Assembly: GCA_030616165.1 (NCBI GenBank)
Contig: JAUWXV010000001.1
Location: 23,024-87,023 of the forward strand
Direction of reading: 5' to 3'
DNA: 64,000 nt
DNA from: a bacterium
GTDB lineage: Bacteria; SM23-31; JAUVVT01
Positions 25,225 through 33,472 of this stretch are shown one piece after another; position 1 is the stretch's first letter, and every line of letters begins with the position of its first letter. The notes under the pieces are model-generated. The model was not told where the DNA came from, ran no database searches, and saw only the letters and a list, made by a program, of their open reading frames with translations. The position numbers and the translations under genes are program-made.

Positions 25225-25668
25225 ATGATGAAACTTTCTACAAAAGGACGATATGGCGCGAGGTTAATGTTGGACCTTGCCATACACTATGATGATGGAT
25301 TTGTTTTGTTAAAGGATATTGCTAAAAGGCAGGATATATCTGAAGGATATATGGAGCATCTTCTTCCTCATCTCAAGGCGGCAGGACTGATAAATTCATT
25401 GCGAGGTGCACGAGGTGGTTATAAACTGGCTAAAGCCCCTTCTGAAATATCTCTTAAAGAAGTAGTTCAATCTCTGGAAGGACCATTAACTCCAGCAGAA
25501 TGTGTTGTTGCTCCTTCTGTTTGTAAGAGAGTTAGTTTTTGTGTTACACGGGATATATGGAAAGAAGTAGGAGAAAAAATCTCTCAGACTTTAGAATCAG
25601 TAACTCTGAAAGATATGGTTGAGATGCAAAAGAATAAAGGAAAGGCATCTCTCACATATAACATTTAA
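25225..25668 (+). CDS. Rrf2-family transcriptional regulator with three conserved-type Cys
   Basis: 147 residues. N-terminal winged helix [18 protein letters not shown] and the recognition region [29 protein letters not shown] are textbook Rrf2. C93, C100 and C106, followed by W112, are spaced as C-x6-C-x5-C, close to the IscR/NsrR cluster ligands, so an Fe-S cofactor is possible; CymR, the cysteine-metabolism member, lacks them. As first gene of the operon for cysteine and thiazole synthesis, it probably senses sulfur, Fe-S or cysteine status. The start is either of two adjacent ATGs (25225, 25228). Confidence 0.88.
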   Translation: MMKLSTKGRYGARLMLDLAIHYDDGFVLLKDIAKRQDISEGYMEHLLPHLKAAGLINSLRGARGGYKLAKAPSEISLKEVVQSLEGPLTPAECVVAPSVCKRVSFCVTRDIWKEVGEKISQTLESVTLKDMVEMQKNKGKASLTYNI

Positions 25669-25693
25669 CAATTTAAGAAAGGAGGATAATATA

Positions 25694-26530
25694 ATGAAAA
25701 GATTTATTAATGTTTCAGAAAAGCAGATTACAAGAGCGATTGTGAATGAATTTTGTAAGGATTTTCTTGATAATATCTACACAGAAGTTATCATTGTGGG
25801 TGCGGGGCCCAGTGGGCTTATAGCTGGGAGAGAATTGGCAAAGGAAGGATTCAAAGTGCTAATTATAGAGGCTAACAACTATCTAGGTGGTGGCTTCTGG
25901 CTTGGTGGTTATTTGATGAATGGACTTACGGTAAGAGAACCTGCGAATGAAGTGCTTGATGAATTAGCGATTCCTAATGAAAAAGTGGAAAAAGGCTTAT
26001 ATTTTGCAAATGGGCCCCATGCTTGTTCAAAACTCATAGCTGCAACATGTGATGAGGGAGCAAAGATTTTGAATATGACTAAATTCGATGATGTTGTGCT
26101 CCGGGAAAATAATCGCGTAAGTGGGGTGGTAATTAATTGGACTCCAGTATCAAGTTTACCGAGGCAGATTACATGTGTGGACCCCGTTGCTCTTGAATCC
26201 AGAATTGTTATTGATGCTACGGGACATGATGCGTGTGTAGCTAACTCCTTAGCACAGAGAAATCTACTTAAGATTAAAGGATTTGGGGGTATGTGGGTAG
26301 AAAAATCTGAGGATTTGGTGGTAGAAAAGACCGGTGAGGTTCACCCTGGCTTAATCGCTACGGGAATGGCTGTAGCAACTATCTTTGGAATCCCAAGAAT
26401 GGGACCGACCTTTGGAGGAATGCTGCTTTCAGGAAAGAAAGCTGCCGAGGAAGCAAAGAAACTGCTAACCAAGGAGAAAGTGGATTTAGAATCTTTAACT
26501 ATTGAAATAAAAGAAGAAATTGCAGTTTAA
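25694..26530 (+). CDS. thi4: THI4-type thiamine thiazole synthase
   Basis: 278 residues from the ATG at 25694, preceded by AAAGGAGG at 9 bases; a longer frame back to 25619 overlaps rrf2 and lacks an RBS. Rossmann motif VGAGPSG (35-41), [25 protein letters not shown], and the C-terminal [28 protein letters not shown] are the full THI4 signature. THI4 makes the thiazole phosphate from NAD, glycine and sulfur. C161 in ITCVDPV aligns with the sulfur-donor Cys of yeast Thi4 (CMDP), whereas many anaerobic sulfide-using enzymes have His there. Its place in a sulfide-producing operon suggests sulfide use, but the Cys leaves a suicide mechanism open. Confidence 0.88.
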   Translation: MKRFINVSEKQITRAIVNEFCKDFLDNIYTEVIIVGAGPSGLIAGRELAKEGFKVLIIEANNYLGGGFWLGGYLMNGLTVREPANEVLDELAIPNEKVEKGLYFANGPHACSKLIAATCDEGAKILNMTKFDDVVLRENNRVSGVVINWTPVSSLPRQITCVDPVALESRIVIDATGHDACVANSLAQRNLLKIKGFGGMWVEKSEDLVVEKTGEVHPGLIATGMAVATIFGIPRMGPTFGGMLLSGKKAAEEAKKLLTKEKVDLESLTIEIKEEIAV

Positions 26531-26590
26531 AAGAGTTTTACTTTTTAATTTTTTAGCTATTTTAAATTTAACCAATATAGGAGTAAAAAA

Positions 26591-27523
26591 ATGGCAAAGA
26601 TAGCGGATGATATAACAAAATTAATAGGGAATACCCCATTAGTCAGGCTAAACAGAATAGGAACTGGGTTAGAAGCGACTCTAATAGCTAAACTTGAAAG
26701 TTTTAATCCTTTATCGAGTGTGAAGGATAGGATTGGAGTTTCTATGATTGAAGAAGCAGAAAAGGAAGGATTTATTAAAAAGGATACAGTAATCATAGAA
26801 CCTACCAGCGGCAACACCGGGATATCACTGGCTTTTGTCTGTGCAGCAAAGGATTATCGTTTAATATTAACGATGCCGGATACTTTTTCAATTGAACGCA
26901 GACAACTATTATCAGTATTTGGAGCAGAGGTTGTCTTAACCCCTGGTCAGGAAGGGATGCCGGGAGCGGTGAGAAAGGCAGAAGAACTTTTAGAGAATAC
27001 TCCTAATTCTTTTATGCCGCAGCAATTTAAAAATCCTGCAAATCCAAAGATACATAGGGAAACCACTGCGGAAGAAATATGGCAGGATACGGATGGCAAG
27101 GTAGATATTTTGGTGAGTGGTGTAGGTACGGGTGGCACAATCACAGGAGTTGCTGAAGTAATAAAAGAAAGGAAACCTGAGTTTAAGGCAATTGCTGTTG
27201 AACCTATAGATTCGCCTGTTCTTTCGGGAGGGCAACCTGGTTCACATAAGATTCAGGGAATTGGAGCAGGATTTATACCCGATGTTTTGAGAATGGAACT
27301 GGTTGATGAAGTAATAAAAGTTACTAATGATGACGCCGGAGAGTTTGCAAGGAGATTGGCAAAAGAGGAGGGAATACTCGCAGGTATATCCTCTGGTGCT
27401 GCTGTACGTGCGGCAGTTGAGGTGGCAAAAAGAAAAGAAAACAAAGATAAACTTATTGTAGTCGTTTTACCGGATACTGGTGAGCGATATCTAACTACCT
27501 GGCTCTTCCAGGAGCTTTATTAG
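26591..27523 (+). CDS. cysK: Cysteine synthase (O-acetylserine sulfhydrylase)
   Basis: 310 residues, normal length. PLP Lys is K45 in [17 protein letters not shown] (72-77) binds the substrate carboxylate; GTGGTITG binds the phosphate. It replaces acetate in O-acetylserine with sulfide to form cysteine. CysE, which makes the substrate, is encoded further down the same operon, and the sulfite reductase that makes sulfide lies next. RBS TAGGAG precedes the ATG. A second, divergent synthase with a TusA tail is at 29593. Confidence 0.93.
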   Translation: MAKIADDITKLIGNTPLVRLNRIGTGLEATLIAKLESFNPLSSVKDRIGVSMIEEAEKEGFIKKDTVIIEPTSGNTGISLAFVCAAKDYRLILTMPDTFSIERRQLLSVFGAEVVLTPGQEGMPGAVRKAEELLENTPNSFMPQQFKNPANPKIHRETTAEEIWQDTDGKVDILVSGVGTGGTITGVAEVIKERKPEFKAIAVEPIDSPVLSGGQPGSHKIQGIGAGFIPDVLRMELVDEVIKVTNDDAGEFARRLAKEEGILAGISSGAAVRAAVEVAKRKENKDKLIVVVLPDTGERYLTTWLFQELY

Positions 27524-27560
27524 GGAGCAACGGCTATATAAAAGGACAAAATGAATTTTA

Positions 27561-27782
27561 ATGGAGGATGACATAACAGGAGAACCAGAAATAAATGTTG
27601 ATGAACTAAGAAAAAGTGGCGTAGTAAAACTAAAAGATAAAGATATGTTTTTCCTATGGATTAAAACAACGTGTTCTAATCTAAACTCAAAGTGGTTGAG
27701 GAAACTCGCTGATAATGTAAAAGAAGAACTTGGCGAAGTTTATTTATCATTAGACCGCTGTGATGTGAATAGGAAAAGATAG
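27561..27782 (+). CDS. Stand-alone NIR/SIR ferredoxin-like half domain, 73 aa
   Basis: Residues 14-66 align with residues 14-65 of the sulfite reductase that follows: ELRKSGVVKLKDKDMFFLWI against ALKSGGFIKQTQENLFTVRL, then LRKLADNV against LRKAAELA, ending in LGEVYLSLDR. This is the PF03460 half domain found at the start of siroheme reductases, here alone, without the siroheme or Fe-S parts. It may be an accessory subunit of the reductase or a leftover of a duplication. The RBS is weak. It sits 64 bases upstream of the reductase gene on the same strand. Confidence 0.6.
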   Translation: MEDDITGEPEINVDELRKSGVVKLKDKDMFFLWIKTTCSNLNSKWLRKLADNVKEELGEVYLSLDRCDVNRKR

Positions 27783-27846
27783 TAAGTATGCTGAACAAAC
27801 ATTCATAATGAAATCAATAAAGTTAATTGAATAATCAGGAGGAGAA

Positions 27847-28803
27847 TTGGACGTAGAACAGAAACGAGAAGCTCGCCGTTTGAAGTTGGATTTTGAGGCA
27901 CTCAAAAGCGGGGGATTTATCAAACAAACCCAGGAGAACCTCTTTACGGTGAGGTTGCGATGCCCAGGTGGGAAATTGACATCACGACAATTGCGGAAGG
28001 CTGCCGAGCTTGCTGAGAAGTATGGGAAAGGAGAGATTCATAATTCGGTTCGACAGTCAATAGAAATCCCTTATGTTCACTATCAGTACTTCGATGATAT
28101 TACGGACGAACTGAAGGAAATTGGTTGGTTGGTCGCATCTTGTGGCCCTCGCATAAGGGTGCCAACTGCATGTGCTGGATGCACATGGAACCCTAATGGT
28201 CTTATGGATTCACAGTTAATGTGTCAGATGGTAGATAAACGATATTTTGGAAGAACCACAGGTCACCATAAATTTAAAATTTCCTTTTCTGGGTGTCCAA
28301 TAGATTGTGCCCGAACCAGGGGGATGGACTTGGGCTTTCAAGGAATTGCTGAGCCAGAATTAGTAGAGGAATTATGTAACGGATGTGGACTCTGTATTTC
28401 AAGCTGTAGTGAAAATGCACTTACCTTAGTGAATGACCTCCCTGTAAGGGATTGCAGTAAGTGTATCTATTGTGGTGATTGTATCAAAGTCTGTCCGATA
28501 GATGCTATAGTGGTGGGGAGGAAGGGATGGCTCGTTCGTGTGGGTGGTAAGCATGGTAAACACCCTATCTATGCCTATGAGGTAGCTAAGTTCGTTTCTG
28601 ATGAGAAATGTTTCCTACTTATTGAGAAAACCATGGAATGGTACCAGGTCAATGGTGAAGGTAGAGAAAGAATCGGAACAGCAATTGTTCGGTTAGGTCT
28701 CTCCAAATACCTTGATGAAGTTGTAAAACCATTGAGTCTGGAGATTATCGATAAGTCTGAAGAGAGAAGAAAGTTCTGGACTGAAGGGAACCTGTATGTC
28801 TGA
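27847..28803 (+). CDS. Siroheme sulfite reductase, anaerobic small type with ferredoxin insert
   Basis: 318 residues from a TTG start with AGGAGG four bases upstream. N-terminal NIR/SIR half domain (about 12-80), then the siroheme/[4Fe-4S] site: CAGCTWNPNG and SGCPIDCAR (CxxxC). A two-cluster ferredoxin follows: CNGCGLCISSC and CSKCIYCGDCIKVCP. This is the AsrC/Dsr-like-protein group of compact reductases, which carry out sulfite + 6 e- to sulfide in assimilation or detoxification. It lacks a second DsrB-type subunit in the window. Product sulfide would feed the cysteine synthases and perhaps THI4. Directly followed by the APS reductase gene. Confidence 0.85.
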   Translation: MDVEQKREARRLKLDFEALKSGGFIKQTQENLFTVRLRCPGGKLTSRQLRKAAELAEKYGKGEIHNSVRQSIEIPYVHYQYFDDITDELKEIGWLVASCGPRIRVPTACAGCTWNPNGLMDSQLMCQMVDKRYFGRTTGHHKFKISFSGCPIDCARTRGMDLGFQGIAEPELVEELCNGCGLCISSCSENALTLVNDLPVRDCSKCIYCGDCIKVCPIDAIVVGRKGWLVRVGGKHGKHPIYAYEVAKFVSDEKCFLLIEKTMEWYQVNGEGRERIGTAIVRLGLSKYLDEVVKPLSLEIIDKSEERRKFWTEGNLYV

Positions 28804-28870
28804 TGAAGTTGCATATTGAGCGAAATATAGCTAATGATTATTATTAGAAAATATAAAAGGATTGTTAAAA

Positions 28871-29596
28871 ATGGAAAATAAAATTGAGCATGCCAAAAGA
28901 TTGATTGAAGAGGCAATAAAAAACTATCCAAGGGTGGGGGTAGCATGCTCTTTTGGGAAAGACAGTATAGTAACGGTTCATCTGGCAAGAGAGGTAGACC
29001 CAAATATAGAGGTTTTCTCAATAATGACCCAGTACAAACCAAAAGAAACTTTTGAGTACCTCAGGTTAATGAATAAAAAGATGAATCTTAGAATCACTGT
29101 TTATATGGTAGCTGATAGCGTTCCGGAGGCTCTTAAGGATGGTTCTCTAAAAGTAAGACTGTTACCAACTGATGAATTTCACCAAAGAACATCTGAAATA
29201 AAGACTCAAACCGGCAAAAAAATTTATGAAATAAATCCGGATGAATGCTGCCGACTACTTAAAGTAGAGCCGGCCAAAGTAGCTGTGAGCAATCTTGACG
29301 CTTGGATATGTGGCTTAAGAAACACTGAAGGCAGAATAAGAGAAAATTATCAGGAAGTAGAAAATAAGGGTGGGCTTATCAAGATAAACCCAATTCTAAC
29401 ATTTACCGAAGCCGAGATATGGAGATATATAGCCACCAGAGGTATTGAACCACATACCTGGTATAGGAAAGGTTATCGGTCTCTCGGCTGTGCGCCTTGC
29501 TCGCGAGCAGGAGGAGAACTTGAGCGAGACGGTAGATGGAAAGATACAAGCAAATGTGGAGGGGAGTGCGGCATACACACTCAAATATTAAAATGA
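28871..29596 (+). CDS. cysH: APS/PAPS reductase (CysH), [4Fe-4S] type
   Basis: 241 residues from the ATG at 28871 (AAAGGA upstream; a TTG three codons earlier is less likely). SFGKDSIVTVHLA is the PP-loop of the PAPS reductase family. The Cys pair DECCRLLKVEP and the later LGCAPCSRAG are the four ligands that mark APS reductases with an iron-sulfur cluster. The C-terminal KCGGECGIHT carries the redox Cys that takes the sulfite (usual motif ECGLH). It reduces adenylylsulfate to sulfite for the reductase encoded just upstream. The stop overlaps the next start (ATGA). Confidence 0.9.
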   Translation: MENKIEHAKRLIEEAIKNYPRVGVACSFGKDSIVTVHLAREVDPNIEVFSIMTQYKPKETFEYLRLMNKKMNLRITVYMVADSVPEALKDGSLKVRLLPTDEFHQRTSEIKTQTGKKIYEINPDECCRLLKVEPAKVAVSNLDAWICGLRNTEGRIRENYQEVENKGGLIKINPILTFTEAEIWRYIATRGIEPHTWYRKGYRSLGCAPCSRAGGELERDGRWKDTSKCGGECGIHTQILK

Positions 29597-30813
29597 TAAA
29601 TCAAGAAAAATATTCAGAAAACAGAAGACAGGGTAAAGAATTAGACCATCAATTAAGGGTCTATTCTGATATAACACAACTAATAGCCAGTCCACAGAAT
29701 CCGACACCATTAGTTAGATTAAATAGAATCAACCCTGATAAGGATTTTCAAATTTATATTAAACTGGAAAGATATAATCCATTTGGTTCAGTTAAAGATA
29801 GGATTGTTTATGAAATGCTAAAGGCATTGGAAGTAAGGGATAGAACAGTGGTTGAGCCATCATCGGGAAATACGGGGATTGCGTTAGCTTGTGTTGCCAA
29901 TGCATTGGGAATACCGGTTGAGATTGCTGTTCCAGAGAGAATTCCTGATGAAAAAAAGGTAATGCTAAAATTTTTAGGGGCTAAGGTAACAGAAGCTGAT
30001 GACGCACTGTGCCCTTTATTTCCTACTGAAGGAGCCAGGGGTTTAGTAAACGCCTTGATAAAAAGCCCGGCTACTAAAAATAGCTATGTTAGCCCCAATC
30101 AATACGAGAATGAATTGAATGTTCAAGCCCATTACCAAACCACGGGACCAGAAATATGGAAGCAAACACAAGGTAAAATCGATTATTTCTTTGCTGGATT
30201 TGGCACCTGTGGCACAATAACTGGTGTCGGTAGATATCTCAAAGAGCAAAATCCAAAAATAAAGATTATTGGCGTAGAACCTTCTTCCCCCAACCATAAA
30301 TTGCCCGGGATGAAGAGAATAACCGGGTTAGATGAGGAGTTTATACCGAAAATTCTAGACCGCTCATTAATCGATGATATCGTATCAGTAACCGATGAAG
30401 AAGGTTATAGAACTGCTATAAAATTAGCCAGAAAAGATGGAATTCCTGTTGGTCCTACCACGGGGGCTATACTTTGTATTGCCTTAAATTATGCCAAACT
30501 AAATAGAGGTTTAGCTGTTGTTATATCACCTGATGACGCATTCAAATACGCAAGTTACTACAAGGTTATCTTGGAAACAGGATTCAGAGAAATTAAGGAA
30601 AAAGAGTATGATTTGTGTGGTTTAGTTTGCCCTCTATCAAAGATAAAAGCGATAGAATTATTAGATAATCTTGGTGAAGGAGAAACTGCAAGAGTAATAC
30701 TAGGAGATAGCGAATCTCTCAAAAGCGTGGTGCAAGAATTAAAAACCAGAGGAATAAAACCAGGTTTTGAACAAGAGAGCGAAAGTAGATTTATATTGAC
30801 TATTACTATATGA
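29593..30813 (+). CDS. Cysteine synthase-like PLP enzyme fused to a TusA-like sulfur carrier
   Basis: 406 residues from ATG 29593, which overlaps the cysH stop (ATGA). Residues about 24-330 are a CysK/CysM fold: PLP Lys K68 in NPFGSVKDRI, SSGNTGIA, and FGTCGTITGVG, where a Cys replaces the usual Gly in GTGGT. The last 70 residues (about 337-406) are a TusA/SirA domain: YDLCGLVCPLSKIKAIELL has the sulfur-carrying Cys-Pro (C346), and GETARVILGDSESLKSVVQEL follows. The carrier could deliver persulfide sulfur to the PLP site or receive it. A fused pair is unusual. The first 20 residues are extra relative to CysK. Confidence 0.82.
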   Translation: MINQEKYSENRRQGKELDHQLRVYSDITQLIASPQNPTPLVRLNRINPDKDFQIYIKLERYNPFGSVKDRIVYEMLKALEVRDRTVVEPSSGNTGIALACVANALGIPVEIAVPERIPDEKKVMLKFLGAKVTEADDALCPLFPTEGARGLVNALIKSPATKNSYVSPNQYENELNVQAHYQTTGPEIWKQTQGKIDYFFAGFGTCGTITGVGRYLKEQNPKIKIIGVEPSSPNHKLPGMKRITGLDEEFIPKILDRSLIDDIVSVTDEEGYRTAIKLARKDGIPVGPTTGAILCIALNYAKLNRGLAVVISPDDAFKYASYYKVILETGFREIKEKEYDLCGLVCPLSKIKAIELLDNLGEGETARVILGDSESLKSVVQELKTRGIKPGFEQESESRFILTITI

Positions 30814-30869
30814 TAAGATTATATTAACAGAGCAAACAGAACTAAAAATAAATTTAAAAGTGGATTTGA

Positions 30870-31097
30870 ATGGAAAGCCACAAAAGAAGCATCATAAAAG
30901 CTATTACTTGGCGGGTTATTGCTTCTCTAATTATATTCGTAATTGCTTATTTATTTACAAAAGAAGTAGTATTATCAGTGGGTATAGGCATTTCCGATAC
31001 AATTGTAAAAATTGTTACTTATTACTTTCATGAAAGGATGTGGAATAAAATAGATTTTGGAAGAGAGAAAAGAGATGAAGAAGATTATTCGATATAA
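30870..31097 (+). CDS. DUF2061 small membrane protein
   Basis: 75 residues with two membrane helices (about 14-30 and 33-50). SHKRSIIKAITWRVIASLI and KIVTYYFHERMWNKI are the DUF2061 pattern. Such proteins often lie in sulfate assimilation loci, and the role may be linked to sulfate or sulfite handling but is not established. It lies between the cysteine synthase-TusA gene and cysE. Confidence 0.8.
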   Translation: MESHKRSIIKAITWRVIASLIIFVIAYLFTKEVVLSVGIGISDTIVKIVTYYFHERMWNKIDFGREKRDEEDYSI

Positions 31098-31151
31098 GGA
31101 TTAAATCGAAATTGGTAGAGACTATTCGAATAATAAATACAGGAGAATAAA

Positions 31152-31820
31152 ATGAGAAGTCTTATGTTTAAGACATTGAAGGAAGATATTCAAACAGTTT
31201 TCAGTAAAGACCCGGCTGCCAAAAGCGTGATAGAGGTTATCTTTTGCTATCCTGGACTCCATGCCATTTGGATGAATAAAATTGCACATTTCTTCTGGAT
31301 GCATAAGTTTCTCTTTATTGGAAGGTATATTTCCCATGTTAATCGCTGGCTGACGGGGATTGAGATTCACCCGGGAGCAAAGATTGGGAGAAGATTTTTT
31401 ATTGACCATGGAATGGGAGTAGTAATAGGAGAAACTGCCGAGATTGGTGATGATGTTTTGCTTTATCAGGGCGTGGTTTTAGGTGGCAGAAGTTTCGAAA
31501 AGAAGAAACGGCATCCTACTCTCGGAGATAATGTTGTTGTTGGAGCAGGGGCTGTTATTTTAGGTCCAGTAAATATCGGGGAAGGTGCAAAAATAGGGGC
31601 AGGGAGTGTGATACTTCAGGATGTTCCTTCGGGTGCAACAGCAGTTGGTGTTCCAGGGAAGATTAAAATGGGATTATCAGCTAAATTGATGGAGGATTTG
31701 GAACATGGGAAAATACCAGACCCTATTTTCAGTACTATTCAGTTTATGATAGAGGAACAGGAAAAACTTGCAAAAAGGGTAAAAGTGTTAGAGTCTCAAG
31801 GCAGCAACTTTTCGAATTAG
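31152..31820 (+). CDS. cysE: Serine O-acetyltransferase
   Basis: 222 residues. N-terminal helical domain ([27 protein letters not shown]), then left-handed beta-helix hexapeptide repeats: [26 protein letters not shown], with the catalytic DHG and His residues, through [20 protein letters not shown]. It acetylates serine with acetyl-CoA for the cysteine synthases. RBS AGGAG. The last clear gene of the tight operon; a 247-base repeat-containing gap follows. Confidence 0.93.
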   Translation: MRSLMFKTLKEDIQTVFSKDPAAKSVIEVIFCYPGLHAIWMNKIAHFFWMHKFLFIGRYISHVNRWLTGIEIHPGAKIGRRFFIDHGMGVVIGETAEIGDDVLLYQGVVLGGRSFEKKKRHPTLGDNVVVGAGAVILGPVNIGEGAKIGAGSVILQDVPSGATAVGVPGKIKMGLSAKLMEDLEHGKIPDPIFSTIQFMIEEQEKLAKRVKVLESQGSNFSN

Positions 31821-31892
31821 AAAAGAATTTGCAAAGAAAAAAAAAGGATAAAGAGAAGAAAAACTCTTAATAAAATAAAGTATCTGTATTAT

Positions 31893-31999
31893 TGAGATTG
31901 CCACGCTTCATCCCCCCGCTGAAAGCAGGGGGACTTCGCTCAACACGATAAATTAACTGCAAAGAGAGGAGCGACGCCTGCGCAGGCGTGGCAATCTCA
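31893..31999. repeat. Palindromic element ending in TGAGATTGCCACGC
   Basis: Perfect 14-base terminal inverted repeats (31893-31906 and 31986-31999) and internal hairpins (CCCCCGCTGAAAGCAGGGGG; GCGACGCCTGCGCAGGCGT). The terminal sequence occurs again at 18449-18462. Looks like a small non-autonomous mobile or REP-like unit in the cysE-CGS gap. Confidence 0.7.
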
Positions 32000-32067
32000 T
32001 ACAAATTTGCAAATGTTTTGTAATTTAAAAAAATAACAAGGATTTTATCTTTTTAACAGACTAAATA

Positions 32068-33249
32068 ATGAAAGATAAATTGAAATCGTCAACCAGGTGT
32101 GTTCACTATGGTGAGAATAGAAAAGAACCGTATTATTCTGTTATCACACCAATTGTCAATTCGGCTCCATATAGATTTAGTTCCAGCAAAGAATTATTGG
32201 ATTTTGTTACAGGTAAATCATCAAGAACCCAGCCAGAATATGGGCGAATGGGAAATCCCACGGTTACATCCGTTCAGGAAAAACTTGCAAGGTTAGAGGG
32301 TGGGAAAAATGCACTGCTTTTTGCAAGTGGAATGTGTGCAATTACGACAGCATTATTTGTACTTTTGAAAAAGGGTGATCATATTGTCATAACCAATGAT
32401 TCATACCGTCGGACAAGAGACTTTGTTTTAAATTTTCTTCCAAAGTTCGGGATTAAATCAACAATAACAAAATCGACTTCATCTGATATTAAGAAAGCAT
32501 TAAGGAAAACAACAAAAATAATCTTTTCAGAATCCCCGACAAATCCTTACCTTCATGTTTTAGATTTGAAAGCAATTGCTGATATTGGAAAGCAGAATAA
32601 TATTATAACTATTATAGACAGCACTCTTGCCACTCCTGTAAACCAGAAGCCATTACAATATGGGATTGACCTTGTCATACACTCGGCTACAAAGTATTTG
32701 GGAGGGCATAACGACCTGATTGCAGGCGTTTTAATTGGTTCAGATAAACTGGTTCAGCCGATTGCTGAATTATTAATGACCATAGGAGGTATTTGTGACC
32801 CCAATACGTCGTATTTAATCGAAAGAGGTTTAAAAACGCTCGATTTGCGAGTAAAAAGACATAATGAAAATGGGCAAAAAGTAGCACAATTTCTTGAGAA
32901 GCATCCAAAAGTTTTAAAGGTTTTTTATCCGGGTTTAAAAAGCCATCCAGACCATAAGATTGCAAAACGTCAAATGAAAGGATTTGGAGGATTACTTTCT
33001 TTTTTACTCCAAACCGATTTTAAGGGAGCAATGAAATTTATTGATAGCTTAACAATTCCCCAGATTGCTCCAAGTTTTGGTGGACCCGAATCGCTTATTG
33101 AACAACCTGCGCTGATGTCTTTTATGGATATCAAAAAAAAGGAAAGGGAGAGAATAGGAGTTTTTGATAATTTAGTACGATTATCTCTCGGTCTTGAGGA
33201 CAGTGAAGATATCATCGAAGACCTGAAGAGAGGTCTGGAAAAACTATAG
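32068..33249 (+). CDS. Cystathionine gamma-synthase/lyase-family PLP enzyme
   Basis: 393 residues. PLP Lys is in HSATKYLGGHNDLIAGVLIG; GKNALLFASGMCAI and ESPTNPYLHVLDL are family motifs; the C-terminus FGGPESLIEQPALMSF and RLSLGLEDSEDIIEDL completes the fold. Members link cysteine and homocysteine (MetB, MetC, Mgl, or O-acetylhomoserine sulfhydrylase). The exact reaction cannot be read from sequence by eye. Its place behind the cysteine operon fits transsulfuration towards methionine. Separated from cysE by a repeat, so its transcription may be separate. Confidence 0.87.
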   Translation: MKDKLKSSTRCVHYGENRKEPYYSVITPIVNSAPYRFSSSKELLDFVTGKSSRTQPEYGRMGNPTVTSVQEKLARLEGGKNALLFASGMCAITTALFVLLKKGDHIVITNDSYRRTRDFVLNFLPKFGIKSTITKSTSSDIKKALRKTTKIIFSESPTNPYLHVLDLKAIADIGKQNNIITIIDSTLATPVNQKPLQYGIDLVIHSATKYLGGHNDLIAGVLIGSDKLVQPIAELLMTIGGICDPNTSYLIERGLKTLDLRVKRHNENGQKVAQFLEKHPKVLKVFYPGLKSHPDHKIAKRQMKGFGGLLSFLLQTDFKGAMKFIDSLTIPQIAPSFGGPESLIEQPALMSFMDIKKKERERIGVFDNLVRLSLGLEDSEDIIEDLKRGLEKL

Positions 33250-33472
33250 ATTTGCTTTTACTCTGCTGTTATTCGTTCTCACCTATATATACTATTAAGA
33301 AAAGCATATATCAATAATGCAGGATTTTTTAATAAATAATATTGTCATTAACCAAGTATAGATTATATAACAGTAGAAAAACAAGACATAGATTTATTTA
33401 AGATATTTTTCTCCTTTTCAATAAGGAATCATTTGAACTAATTTTAAATTAGACTAATAGGCGCGCATCGAA

